Origin: Lacisediminihabitans sp040549465
GTDB taxonomy: Bacteria > Actinomycetota > Actinomycetes > Actinomycetales > Microbacteriaceae
Direction: 5' to 3'
NCBI RefSeq assembly: GCF_040549465.1
Contig: NZ_JBEPTL010000007.1
Coordinates: 89,956 to 153,955, forward strand
DNA length: 64,000 nucleotides
The first letter of the stretch is position 1; each line of letters starts with the position of its first letter. A model generated the notes under the pieces. That model saw only the letters and a list, made by a program, of their open reading frames with translations. It searched no databases and was not told the origin of the DNA. The position numbers were made by a program, and so were the translations under genes. Shown piece after piece: positions 34,431 through 43,150 of the stretch.

Positions 34431-35149
34431 ATGGATGACCTCGTAGAGACCACGCTCAACTACACCTCGGACGGCGTCGGTTACCGCGCCTTGCTGATGC
34501 ACCCGCCAGGCAACAAACCCACAGCTTTGGTCGTCCTGCTTCCAGACTGGCAAGGTCAGAGCCCGCTCGCGCGGGAGCATGCTGGTGCCCTCGCAGCTCG
34601 CGGTTGCGCTGTGGCCGTCGCCGACCTGTACGGCGACGGCTGGAGCCCGACCGACCCTGATCAGGTCGGCCGTTGGTGCAGAGGTTGATTGCTGACCGAC
34701 CGATCGGGGTCGCAGCGCTGGTCGCCTGCGTGGCAGAGCTCCGCCTGCTCTGGGATGCCCCGCTGGTCTGCCTGGGATATAGCGCGGGAGGAATGGTCGC
34801 GCTCGACTATGCCCGGAGCGGCCCCGACGTCGCCGGTATCGTGCTGTGCTCGGCCCTGCTCACAACGGCCGTCGAGGGCACGAGGACCAAGGTCGACGCG
34901 CCCGTGCTCGTGTTACAGGGCACCCAGGACCAAGTCTCACCGGTAGCGATGATCGCGGACGTGATTGCCGAGATGGACGCAGCCGGTAACGATGTGCGCT
35001 TTGAGCTCTACACGCAAACCCACCACGCCTTCGACAACCCGGATGCGGGCGATGATCCCACGTCACGTTTGGTGTACTCATCGATCTCTGCGCAGCGCGC
35101 CCATGACGCTATCGCCCGATTCATCACCGAAGTCAGCAGCGCCAAGTAG
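34431..35149 (+). pseudogene. Dienelactone hydrolase family protein, single-base frameshift
   Basis: The ATG 34431 has AGGAG 6 nt upstream. The first frame gives ALVVLLPDWQGQSPLAREHAGALAARG and AVADLYGDGWSPTDPDQVG, then stops at 34688. The second frame takes over near 34670 with LVQRLIADRPIGVAALVACV, then LVCLGYSAGGMVALDYA (nucleophile Ser in GYSAGG, where classic dienelactone hydrolases have Cys), VLQGTQDQVSP (Asp) and YTQTHHAFDNPD (His). All catalytic residues are present once one missing base is restored. It is either a fresh pseudogene or a sequencing error. Confidence 0.8.
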
Positions 35150-35332
35150 AGAGATCCAGGGGAGCCACGGCGTATCACCACGACGCACCACAACCCACTC
35201 CCGAGCAAGGGAGCCTGCCATCACAACGCCAACGGCCACGACATAAATGATGTTGAAGCGTGTGAACAAAACCGAACCGGCTGTGAAGGCGAGGCCGCCA
35301 AACTGTCGTCGCAGAACTGCAAACGCGATCAT
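35078..35332 (-). CDS. Possible small membrane protein or fragment
   Basis: An 84-codon frame whose first 50 residues are two hydrophobic stretches (MIAFAVLRRQFGGLAFTAG and FNIIYVVAVGVVMAGSLAREW). Codons before the ATG also read as a plausible protein (RQLWQYLAPTAVTAAA), so the gene may be truncated at its 5' side. The last 24 codons overlap the antisense end of the hydrolase and are probably not meaningful. No family was recognised. Confidence 0.3.
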   Translation of the reverse strand: MIAFAVLRRQFGGLAFTAGSVLFTRFNIIYVVAVGVVMAGSLAREWVVVRRGDTPWLPWISLLGAADFGDESGDSVMGALRRDR

Positions 35333-35443
35333 CGCAGCGGCGGTAACTGCCGTCGGCGCGAGGTATTGCCAGAGCTGCCGCGCCGCTCGTACCTTCCGGT
35401 GGTTTGTTCAGATTGGATCCGGGCGACGGTTGGGTGGCCGACG

Positions 35444-35556
35444 GTTGGGGCTTAGTCAACGACGATCGGCATCGCGAGTCAGAATCTCGATCGCCCCCGG
35501 ATCGACGTAGAAGCGCACCTCGCCCGTCGAGACATCCAGAGAGGCTTGCACGGACA
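35444..35556. repeat. 113-nt direct repeat, left copy
   Basis: This stretch matches 38882-38994 in the same orientation over 113 nt with about 10 mismatches and no gaps. On the minus strand it encodes the ending VSTGEVRFYVDPGAIEILT, shared with the small gene at 38894-39091. The left copy lacks the N-terminal part of that gene. Together the two copies frame the secreted-peptide/ABC module (35.7-38.7 kb). The 150 nt on to the 35710 start hold the module promoter but no further gene. Confidence 0.85.
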
Positions 35557-35709
35557 TGCTAAGGGCTAAGGGACGGCATCGATAGCTCAAAGTTGTGAGA
35601 GTCGTCGAGAGATGTCTATGTCCTCTAAAGTGAGGAATATGCAGGTTCGATCGTTCAACATGAGACTTAGATTGCCCGGCAACCGCCGGTTCAGTCAAAG
35701 GAGTCAGAA

Positions 35710-36123
35710 ATGAAAATCACTAAACGTCGTGCTCTCGTCGTCGGTGCGTTGATCATTGGCACCAGCGTTCTCGCCGCCGGCCCCGCCATGGCAGAGGGAA
35801 GTTGGTCCTCGAGCATCAGCGGCGCGGTGACAGGATTTCAGTCACGGTCGTGGCAAGACAGCAACCTGGACAACGTCGAAACGAGGGTTGTTTTCTCGGG
35901 CTGTAGTGTCGATGGTGGTCAGACCTTCACGAAGACGCAACTAGAGATGTGGGGCGAGTTCGGAGCGTTCCCAGACCAGAACTTGGGAAACATCTCAAAT
36001 ACGTGCAACACATCGAATTGGGGTCGTGTCGCCAACAATTCGTATCACTTCAGAGTCAACACGATTAACGGCACGACGTCGGGGTATCACTTGAGCGTGA
36101 CAACCAACAACACGTATTACTAG
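35710..36123 (+). CDS. Secreted peptide, bacteriocin-like (possibly lactococcin 972-type)
   Basis: A 137-residue protein with a strong AAAGGAG ribosome site. It has a clear Sec signal: positive MKITKRRA, hydrophobic LVVGALIIGTSVLAAGP, and a cleavage site AMA-E at 28/29. The mature 109 residues are rich in Ser, Asn, Thr and aromatic residues, begin EGSWSSSISG, hold two Cys (65 and 99) able to form one disulfide, and end GYHLSVTTNNTYY. Lactococcin 972 precursors also mature at an EGxW-like N-terminus and sit before an ABC transporter pair; the resemblance is in layout and composition, not a proven match. The following genes encode an ABC ATPase and membrane proteins. Confidence 0.6.
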   Translation: MKITKRRALVVGALIIGTSVLAAGPAMAEGSWSSSISGAVTGFQSRSWQDSNLDNVETRVVFSGCSVDGGQTFTKTQLEMWGEFGAFPDQNLGNISNTCNTSNWGRVANNSYHFRVNTINGTTSGYHLSVTTNNTYY

Positions 36124-36135
36124 AGGACTAACTCC

Positions 36136-36861
36136 ATGGCATTGTCCGTCCGAGACTGTTGCTTCGCATATCGCCGACGCCCGCCTTTGTTTTCCAACCT
36201 GGACGTGGTGTTCGAAGCCGGGCGGACAGTGCTTTTGGGGCCAAACGGTGCGGGGAAGTCCACCCTTTTGGCGCTCTGTGGCGGCGTCATGAAACCCGGG
36301 GGCGGGACTATCGCATTGAATGAAGAGTCCCGCACAACCTCTCCGAAATACCGCGCACGCGTGGCATGGCTCCCTCAAACCGTTTCCGTGTTTCCTGGGC
36401 TTACCGTCCGTGAACAGGTTGTGTACTACGGCTGGTTAAAAGGAATGCCAGTCGCGGCAGCCAAGATTCGAGCGGACGATGCACTAGAGCTTGTGCGGCT
36501 AACTTCATCTTCGTCAAAAAAGGCTCGAGAGCTTTCCGGCGGACAGCTTCGCCGGCTAGGAATCGCGGGTGCACTCGTTCAGAATGCAGATGCCATCCTC
36601 TTGGACGAACCATTCGCCGGCTTGGATCCCACACAGCGCGACTCCTTGTCAAATATTTTGCTAGCGCTGCCTGGGGAGACGATCCTCGTGGTATCAACGC
36701 ATCAAATCGAGGACTTAAGCAGTCTCTACACTCGAACTGTTGTACTTGACTCCGGCACAGTGCGCTTTGACGGCACCACCGATAAATTTTTGCAGTCCGG
36801 CCACGGGGCGGTCGACCCTGCGCGTGTTGCATACGCATCATTCGTCGGAGCGGAGGAATGA
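36136..36861 (+). CDS. ABC transporter ATP-binding protein of the secreted-peptide module
   Basis: A 241-residue ATPase with Walker A GPNGAGKSTL (about 35-44), signature ARELSGGQLRRLGIAGALV and Walker B DAILLDEPFAGLDPTQ, then the switch STHQIEDLSS. It is shorter than housekeeping ABC ATPases with exporter-type ends. Its codon use is less GC-biased than its neighbours (runs such as AAATTTTTG). It starts 12 nt after the peptide gene and overlaps the membrane-protein gene by 4 nt. It probably powers export of, or immunity to, the peptide. Confidence 0.85.
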   Translation: MALSVRDCCFAYRRRPPLFSNLDVVFEAGRTVLLGPNGAGKSTLLALCGGVMKPGGGTIALNEESRTTSPKYRARVAWLPQTVSVFPGLTVREQVVYYGWLKGMPVAAAKIRADDALELVRLTSSSSKKARELSGGQLRRLGIAGALVQNADAILLDEPFAGLDPTQRDSLSNILLALPGETILVVSTHQIEDLSSLYTRTVVLDSGTVRFDGTTDKFLQSGHGAVDPARVAYASFVGAEE

Positions 36862-38135
36862 CTCTTCGGCCGTTATGGCGCCGCCCAGCGTTTCTGCTGC
36901 TTGTTCCTGCGTTAGTGCTGGTGCTCCTCTATTCACGGGCGTACCTCGATGGCCGGGATTTCGCAGGCTATTGGCTGGCCGTCACCGCAAACAGCGCTAT
37001 ATTCTTGTTCATTTCCGCTGCCCCAGCTGCAGTCAGCGCGGCGCTCGAGGCATCACGTTTGCGCTCAGCAGGGTCAATCATCGCCACGAGCTCCCGTCCA
37101 GCCTTTGTCGTGATACTCCAGCAGATCTGGCCATCACTGGCTACTGCTTTCGGGGTTCAGCTTTTCGCTTTGCTGCTCCTAAGCAGGAACACCTGGGGGG
37201 CTCCGGGTGAATCGCCCATCATTCTTTTGGTTGCATTCGCCGCTATTCTCATCTTCCATACCGCACTCGGGTACTGCCTCGGAAGGCTTCTCCCGCCGGT
37301 TTTGAGTGTTCCTCTAGCTCTCTTCGTCTCGTACGTTTGGCTTGGGTTTACGTGGTCGACTCCATTCTTTCCGCTCCGCTACCTGGCGGGTCTTGCTCTG
37401 GTGAGCTGTTGCCGAATCGACGAAACGATGCCCCTAGAGGCTCCGGCAGCTGCGGTGATCTTCAGCTTGCTTGGAGCGGTCGCGTTCACGCTGATCGCAG
37501 CGAGAAGGTGGCGTGGTCAGCGGGCGTTGACTTCGATTGTTTTGGCCGGTTTAGCGACCACTTTGTTGGGGGTGGGTTCCGTCGCTGGCCTAAACGTGGC
37601 GCGAGATCTCGGTCCGCAGCCGACAAAGCCCAGGGAGGCTGCACAGCTATCTTGTGAAGGTACGTCTCCCCAGGTGTGCTTGTACCCCGAGCAAGACCGG
37701 ACCGAAGTGCGGACAGTATTAAAGCGGGCATACTCAAACTTGGCACGCACTGGACTTCCGCTAGCTGGCAGTATTACCGCTTCTAGCGAAGCATCAACCG
37801 CCGCGACCTACAACATGGCGATAGGCAACGACACGACAACCGACGATTTGGTCTATTCCTTCGCCTCGTCCTTCGTGCATCCCTCTGTCATCGCGGATTG
37901 TCCGACCGGGGGTAAACAGCGCCAAGCGAGTGCCAACGTGATCGTGAGCTGGCTGACCCTTGAAGCTGCTCGCGGTATCGATAAGGCGTCCGGTATCCCT
38001 CGAGGCTTCTTCCAGGAAGGCCGCGCCGCTGCGATTTCTCTCACCAGGCTTGATCCATCAGAGCAAGTCGCTTGGATCGAGCACAATCGGCGGGCCATTT
38101 TGGACTGTTCAACAATTCCTCGGCCGGTGCCGTAG
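36858..38135 (+). CDS. Membrane protein with C-terminal extracytoplasmic domain, ABC-permease-like
   Basis: A 425-residue protein. Six to seven hydrophobic segments fill residues 10-250 (FLLLVPALVLVLLYSRAYL, IILLVAFAAILIFHTALGYCL, LAGLATTLLGVGSVAGL). A 165-residue soluble part follows (AAQLSCEGTSPQVCLYPEQD to the end) with Cys residues that could pair (CEGTSPQVC). This architecture resembles the large bacteriocin-associated integral membrane proteins that accompany lactococcin 972-type peptides. It is coupled to the ATPase gene by a 4-nt overlap. The family name was not recognised with confidence. Confidence 0.7.
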   Translation: MTLRPLWRRPAFLLLVPALVLVLLYSRAYLDGRDFAGYWLAVTANSAIFLFISAAPAAVSAALEASRLRSAGSIIATSSRPAFVVILQQIWPSLATAFGVQLFALLLLSRNTWGAPGESPIILLVAFAAILIFHTALGYCLGRLLPPVLSVPLALFVSYVWLGFTWSTPFFPLRYLAGLALVSCCRIDETMPLEAPAAAVIFSLLGAVAFTLIAARRWRGQRALTSIVLAGLATTLLGVGSVAGLNVARDLGPQPTKPREAAQLSCEGTSPQVCLYPEQDRTEVRTVLKRAYSNLARTGLPLAGSITASSEASTAATYNMAIGNDTTTDDLVYSFASSFVHPSVIADCPTGGKQRQASANVIVSWLTLEAARGIDKASGIPRGFFQEGRAAAISLTRLDPSEQVAWIEHNRRAILDCSTIPRPVP

Positions 38136-38137
38136 CG

Positions 38138-38734
38138 ATGCTGTTGTGGGCGCGTACCCGGCGTTTCGGCTACCTGCTGCTGCTGGCCGTCTCAGCACCG
38201 GTTCTTGGCTCTATAGTCGCGGGAACCTCAGTAATGCTGCCCTCACTCACTTCGGGCAGCCCTTTCGGCAGCGTTCCAGCGAGCGTTCTCTTGGCCATGG
38301 TCCTGCCGCTCAGCCTCGGCACATCTCTCCATGGCGCGACCCCGCTGCTCGGATCGACAGCATCGAGGCCAATATCGCAGCTTGACACCGCCGCATGCCT
38401 TCTCTGCCTCGCTGTTTCAGTTTCCACCTGCGCGTTGCTTGGGATTGTCGGTTGGAACGAGTGGCAAATCTATGTAAGGAGTTCCGTCACCCTTTTAGCA
38501 GTCTCCCTATTGGGCCTGCCCCTTGCCGGATATCGGTATCAATCGATTGTGCCGGTGCTTTACGTGTTTTTTGCAGCAGTATTCGGCCGGGGACCTGGGG
38601 GCAAACCAGCGGTCTGGGGATGGGTAATCGATCCTCAACTGCAGCCTTGGCATCTGCCTGCCGCGGCAGTGCTGCTGGGGGCGGGAGCGACTGTTGCAGC
38701 CCTATTGGGCCCGCGTTATCTGGGCAAGAAGTAG
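38138..38734 (+). CDS. Six-helix membrane protein of the secreted-peptide module
   Basis: A 198-residue, very hydrophobic protein with about six membrane segments (LLLLAVSAPVLGSIVAGTSVML, VLLAMVLPLSLGTSL, CLLCLAVSVSTCALLGIVGW, SIVPVLYVFFAAVFG, LPAAAVLLGAGATVAALLG). ATG 38138 lies 2 nt after the previous stop. It is probably a second permease or an immunity protein of the same transporter; no family was recognised. It is the last gene before the right-hand repeat. Confidence 0.65.
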   Translation: MLLWARTRRFGYLLLLAVSAPVLGSIVAGTSVMLPSLTSGSPFGSVPASVLLAMVLPLSLGTSLHGATPLLGSTASRPISQLDTAACLLCLAVSVSTCALLGIVGWNEWQIYVRSSVTLLAVSLLGLPLAGYRYQSIVPVLYVFFAAVFGRGPGGKPAVWGWVIDPQLQPWHLPAAAVLLGAGATVAALLGPRYLGKK

Positions 38735-38881
38735 GCCTGTAACCTCAATCCAACGAAGTTGTTGATTGAAACAGGCGCCGCAGATCGTCGAAGGTCAAGT
38801 CCTTTTGTGGAGGGGTATTGATTTCCCTGTGATCCTTCGTGTTCTTATGAGCTGAGGGTGTGGAGGTCGGGGTCACCGAAA

Positions 38882-38994
38882 GTTTGGGCTTAATCAACGA
38901 CGATCGGCATCGCGAGTCAGAATCTCGATCGCCTGCGGATCGACGTAGAAGCGCACCTCACCCGTCGACACATCAACGGAAGCTTGCACGGACA
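38882..38994. repeat. 113-nt direct repeat, right copy
   Basis: This is the partner of 35444-35556, in the same orientation, about 91 percent identical by eye. It covers the 3' half of the small minus-strand gene 38894-39091, which is complete only in this copy. Mismatches are scattered and several change amino acids conservatively (L/V, G/Q). Confidence 0.85.
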
Positions 38995-39091
38995 CTCGGT
39001 GACGTGCATCGACGCGCTTTCCGACTGAGAGCTCAACGGGCCAAACGCCAGAGGCAAAAACGCTCAGCCCGCTAATCTGCGAATCTTCCAT
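38894..39091 (-). CDS. Small protein sharing its C-terminus with the left repeat
   Basis: A 65-residue frame: the N-terminal 33 residues (MEDSQISGLSVFASGVWPVE onward) are unique, and the C-terminal 32 (VQASVDVSTGEVRFYVDPQA onward) are repeated in the frame at 35456-35557 near the left copy. The conserved protein-level match across diverged DNA suggests the C-terminal segment was under selection. No family was recognised. It could be a small antitoxin- or immunity-like protein or a gene end used as a recombination site. Confidence 0.4.
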   Translation of the reverse strand: MEDSQISGLSVFASGVWPVELSVGKRVDARHRVSVQASVDVSTGEVRFYVDPQAIEILTRDADRR

Positions 39092-39198
39092 GTGATCATC
39101 CTTTCACCCCGCCGCCCACGAAGCGATGACTCCCCGCAATCGGGACGACCTGCGGACGCGATTTCGAGCTCGCACTCGACCAACATGAGTGGGCGCGT

Positions 39199-40581
39199 CT
39201 ACTCGACCGGCACGGGGTCCGCGAAGGCACCGCGGTAGCGCGCCGCCGGGTGACGGTCGTTAAGTGGCGGCTCACCGAAGAGCTTCTGGCGAAGCGGACC
39301 GGGTGCATAGTCTGCCTGCGCCAGGCCGCGCTCGCGCAGCACGGGCAGCACCGAGTCGGCGAATTCGGCGAACGAACCGGGGATCACCCAGTTGATCACG
39401 TTGATGCCGTCGACTCCCGCATCTTGCCACTCCTCGATGCGGTCGGCGATCTGCTCGGGCGTGCCAACGATTCGCGTGCTTCGGGACTGGTTGAGCGCGA
39501 GGTCAGCCACCGTCGGCTCGCGGTCGGTGATGTACTTGCTCGTCCATTCGAGGAAGCCCTGTGCCCCATTCGTCGTGACGTCCCGCAGGAGAGTGTCGGG
39601 CGGATACACGCGCCCAGCCTTGTCGACGACGGCCGAATGGGCGAGATAGCCGTCGACACTCACATACTTCTCGTATTCGAGCGCCTTCGCTTGAGCCTCC
39701 TCTTCGGTCTTGCCGATGACGAAGCTCAAGCCCTGAAAGAATTTGATGTCTTCGGGACGGCGACCGTTCTCCACCGCGAAGTCCCTCGTCTCCTCGATCT
39801 GCTGCTTCGCGATCGCCGGGGATGGCGCGACGATGAAGACCGCTTCGGCGTGACGAGCGGCGAAGCGACGACCGGATACGGATGACCCGGCCTGGTAGAG
39901 AACCGGCGTCCGTTGCGGCGACGGCGACGGCAGATGCGGACCCTCGACCCGGTACCGCTCTCCGACGTGATGAATCTTGTGCACCTTTGCTGGATCCGAG
40001 TACGAGCCGCCCTCTCGATCCTTGATCACGGCATCCTCATCCCAGGATACTTCCCACAGCTTGTAGGCCACGTCTACGTATTCGTCGGCCCAGCGGTAAC
40101 GCTCGGCGTGGTCGGTGAGCGCGGTGAGACCGAAGTTACGGGCCCCGTTGTTCTGCATTCCGGTGACAACGTTCCAGGCGATGCGGCCCCTCGAAATGTG
40201 ATCGAGCGTCGATATCTGCCGGGCGAAGTTGAACGGATGATTCTGCATAACGTTCGACGTGAGCGCGAGTCCGATGTTGGTGGTGCTCACGGCGAGCGCG
40301 CTCAACAGCACGGACGGATCGTTGCTCGGAATCTGCAATCCCTCGCGCACGTAGACATCGAATTCGGCATCCGAGTCGCCGTAGAGCCCACTCACGTCGG
40401 CGAAGAACATCGCATCGAACTTGGCGGCCTCGAGTAGTCGAGCGAGATCGATCCAGGTATCGACATCGTTGAATTCGGTCTGGCCGGCATCCGGTCGTCG
40501 CCATTGGCCATGATGGATGTGAGACGTGGTGTTCATCACGAAAGCGTTGAAGTGCAGCGGTCGACGGGTCGTCATGGTCAT
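39199..40581 (-). CDS. Flavin-dependent monooxygenase, NtaA/SnaA/DszA family (bacterial luciferase-like)
   Basis: A 460-residue class C flavin monooxygenase. Family marks are HHGQWRRPDAGQTEFNDVD, AKFDAMFFADVSGLYG, HPFNFARQISTLDHISRGR, AWNVVTGMQNNGARNFGL and PVLYQAGSSVSGRRFAARHAEAVF. Members use FMNH2 from a separate reductase to oxidise sulfones, nitrilotriacetate or similar small organics. It overlaps the ABC ATPase gene by 4 nt, so the enzyme is co-expressed with an importer that presumably brings in its substrate. No flavin reductase gene is in the cluster. Confidence 0.9.
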   Translation of the reverse strand: MTMTTRRPLHFNAFVMNTTSHIHHGQWRRPDAGQTEFNDVDTWIDLARLLEAAKFDAMFFADVSGLYGDSDAEFDVYVREGLQIPSNDPSVLLSALAVSTTNIGLALTSNVMQNHPFNFARQISTLDHISRGRIAWNVVTGMQNNGARNFGLTALTDHAERYRWADEYVDVAYKLWEVSWDEDAVIKDREGGSYSDPAKVHKIHHVGERYRVEGPHLPSPSPQRTPVLYQAGSSVSGRRFAARHAEAVFIVAPSPAIAKQQIEETRDFAVENGRRPEDIKFFQGLSFVIGKTEEEAQAKALEYEKYVSVDGYLAHSAVVDKAGRVYPPDTLLRDVTTNGAQGFLEWTSKYITDREPTVADLALNQSRSTRIVGTPEQIADRIEEWQDAGVDGINVINWVIPGSFAEFADSVLPVLRERGLAQADYAPGPLRQKLFGEPPLNDRHPAARYRGAFADPVPVE

Positions 40582-42278
40582 CTCCTGATTGGTGGGTGGT
40601 CAAGGCTGGGCAGGGATCCGACGAGCTGTCTGGTGTACGGATGCCGCGGACTGTGGAAGATCTGCTCGACCGTGCCCTCCTCGACCACGACGCCGTCCGT
40701 CATCACCAGCACCCGGTCGCTGAGATGACTGATCACGCCGAGGTCGTGCGAGATGAAGAGATAGCTCACTCCGAGCTGCTTCTGCAGTTCGGCCAGCAGG
40801 TCGAGAATCTGCGCCTGGATCGACACATCGAGTGCAGAGACCGCCTCATCGAGCACGATCACCGATGGAGATGGGGCAAGCGCGCGAGCGATCGAAATAC
40901 GCTGGCGTTGGCCGCCAGAAAGCTGGAGCGGAAAACGCGATAGCAGTTCCTCCGGCAGTCCAACCTGTGCGGCCAGCTCGCGCACTCGCGCACGCTTGCG
41001 ATCGGACGTCGGATAAGCGTCCTCCGGCACGGCGTCGAGCAGGATGCGCTCGGCATTCCAGCGTGGGTCGAACGATCCGAGCGGGTCCTGGTAGACGACT
41101 GAGATGCGCGAGCGCAGCCGGCGACGCTTCGGTTCGGAGAGGGAGGACCAGTCCTGGCCGAGAAGTCTCACCACCCCGGCATCCGGCGACGTCAGGGCGA
41201 GGGCGATGCGACCGGTCGTGCTCTTGCCCGAGCCCGATTCGCCGACGATGCCGAGCGTCTCACCCCTGGCCAGGCTGAACGACAGGTCGGAGACCGCTCG
41301 CTGCGATCCGCCGCCCGGAGTGGGAAAGCTCTTGACCAACCCGATTGCCTCGAGCACCGGGCCGGAGGAGTCCCGCAACTCTTCAGCGATCTGCTCGGGA
41401 TGCGGAGCAGCGAGCGCCGGGAAGTCCGGCCCGAGACGCCGCCCCCGCGTCTCCTCGCTCGGAACAGCGGCGATCAGGCTGCGCGTGTAGTCATGGCGAG
41501 GATGCTCGAGCACCTGTCGCGCATCGCCCTGTTCGACGATGTGGCCACCCTTCATTACCAGGATGGTGTCGGCCAGCTGCGCGACCACGGAGAGATCGTG
41601 GCTGATCAGCACGAGGGAAACCCCGCGCCGCTTGGTCTCCTCAAGGAGCGCAAGCACCTGCGCCTGCACGGTGACATCGAGTGCCGTCGTCGGCTCGTCC
41701 GCGATAATCAGCTCTGGATCGAGGGCAAGCGCCGACGCGATGAGCGCGCGCTGGCGGAGACCGCCGGACAACTCGTCGGGCCGCTGTTTCGCCCGCTGTT
41801 CCGGCAGTGGAACGCCGACGCTGTCGAGCAACTCGATCACCTTCCTCCGGCGTGAGCTCCGCGTGCCCCAGCCGTGCAACCGAAGTGCTTCCTCGATCTC
41901 CTTGCCGACCGGCCGAAGCGGGTCGAGCGAGACCAGGGCGTCCTGCAGGATGAAGCCGATGCGCCGTCCGCGGATCTCTCGCCAGGCCCGCGGCGACAGG
42001 TCGGAGATGTCTTCGCCGTCGAGTAACAGTCGTCGCGACGAGACCACGGAGTGGGCCCCGGTGAGGCCGACGAGGGTACGCGCGGTCACGCTCTTGCCCG
42101 AGCCGGACTCCCCGACGATCGCGACGCACGCGCCGCGCGGCAATTCGAACGAGAGATCGCTGACGACCGGATGCTGCACCCCGCCGCGCGAGAAGGCCAC
42201 ACTGAGCCCCGACACCACCAGCAGGGGTACGGTGTCGGTAGCCTTCGCGACCCGATCCACACTTAGGGTGTCGGTCAT
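40578..42278 (-). CDS. Peptide-type ABC transporter ATP-binding protein, DppD-DppF fusion
   Basis: A 566-residue protein with two complete ATPase halves. The first has Walker A GESGSGKS, signature LSGGLRQRALIASALA and Walker B LIIADEPTTALDVT; the second has Walker A GESGSGKST, signature LSGGQRQRISIARALA and Walker B VIVLDEAVSALDVS. Both halves have the extended QARQVLEHPRHDYTR / HSPRHPYTRQL C-termini of the oligopeptide transporter type. Note DEA rather than DEP in the second Walker B, as in DppF. It overlaps both neighbours by 4 nt. Confidence 0.92.
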   Translation of the reverse strand: MTDTLSVDRVAKATDTVPLLVVSGLSVAFSRGGVQHPVVSDLSFELPRGACVAIVGESGSGKSVTARTLVGLTGAHSVVSSRRLLLDGEDISDLSPRAWREIRGRRIGFILQDALVSLDPLRPVGKEIEEALRLHGWGTRSSRRRKVIELLDSVGVPLPEQRAKQRPDELSGGLRQRALIASALALDPELIIADEPTTALDVTVQAQVLALLEETKRRGVSLVLISHDLSVVAQLADTILVMKGGHIVEQGDARQVLEHPRHDYTRSLIAAVPSEETRGRRLGPDFPALAAPHPEQIAEELRDSSGPVLEAIGLVKSFPTPGGGSQRAVSDLSFSLARGETLGIVGESGSGKSTTGRIALALTSPDAGVVRLLGQDWSSLSEPKRRRLRSRISVVYQDPLGSFDPRWNAERILLDAVPEDAYPTSDRKRARVRELAAQVGLPEELLSRFPLQLSGGQRQRISIARALAPSPSVIVLDEAVSALDVSIQAQILDLLAELQKQLGVSYLFISHDLGVISHLSDRVLVMTDGVVVEEGTVEQIFHSPRHPYTRQLVGSLPSLDHPPIRR

Positions 42279-43132
42279 TTCTCACCTTTCTCGAGCACGT
42301 TCTGGATGTGTTTTCCGAGCGTCGTGGCGGCCAGCGCAAGCGCGACGATCACGAGGCCGGGAACGATGATCAGCCATCCGGCCTGGGTCACGTAGGTGCG
42401 ACCGGCATCCAGAAGCGCTCCCCATTCGGATGATGGCGGCGCAACGCCGAGGCCGATGAACGCGAGACTCGACGCCCAGACGATCGACTGGCCGATCGAG
42501 AGGGCGATGATCGCAACCAGCGGGCGCACGGCGTTCGGCACGAGATGGGCGCGGACAATCCGCCAGCGACTGTGGCCGAGAGCGACGGCCGCTTCGACGT
42601 ATCCGGAATTCTTCGCCGACAGGATTTGGCCGCGGATAATTCGTGCATATCCCGGTGCGGTGCCGACGCCGACCGCGACGATCTGCGTGATCATTGACGG
42701 CCCGAGGACGGCGACGAGCAGTAGTGCGAGCAACAGGGTCGGGAACGAGAAAAGCACCTCGATGATGCGGTTGACCGTACCGGCGACGAAGCGCCCGGCA
42801 AGACCCGCAATGGAACCGAGCAGGAGGGCGATGGAGATGCTGACCGCGGTGGCGCCGACGCCGATGGCGAGCGATTCCCGGGTGCCGTAGATGATGCGGC
42901 TGTAGAGATCACGGCCGGATTCATCCGTACCGAACCAGTGCGAGAACGACGGCCCCTGCAGTGAGTGATCGAGATCGAGGGCGGTCGGACCGTGGCTGGC
43001 GAGCGCACCCGGGGCGAACGCCGCGATCGCGAAGAATGCCAGCACGGCGATTGAGGTCCACAGGCCGGGACCGGCGGCGACGAGGGGATGCGAGCGCACC
43101 CGCGGAAGAACTGACGGTCGGAGTGATGTCAT
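42275..43132 (-). CDS. Peptide-type ABC transporter permease (DppC-like)
   Basis: A 285-residue permease. The N-terminal cytoplasmic part is followed by helix 1 (LWTSIAVLAFFAIAAFAPG), then HWFGTDESGRDLYSRIIYGTRESLAIG, the OppC/DppC hallmark, and the EAA loop EAAVALGHSRWRIVRAHLVPN. It forms the membrane channel with the DppB-like partner. It lies 18 nt after that gene and is coupled to the ATPase. Confidence 0.93.
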   Translation of the reverse strand: MTSLRPSVLPRVRSHPLVAAGPGLWTSIAVLAFFAIAAFAPGALASHGPTALDLDHSLQGPSFSHWFGTDESGRDLYSRIIYGTRESLAIGVGATAVSISIALLLGSIAGLAGRFVAGTVNRIIEVLFSFPTLLLALLLVAVLGPSMITQIVAVGVGTAPGYARIIRGQILSAKNSGYVEAAVALGHSRWRIVRAHLVPNAVRPLVAIIALSIGQSIVWASSLAFIGLGVAPPSSEWGALLDAGRTYVTQAGWLIIVPGLVIVALALAATTLGKHIQNVLEKGEK

Positions 43133-43150
43133 GGGGTTCTCAACAGCTTC

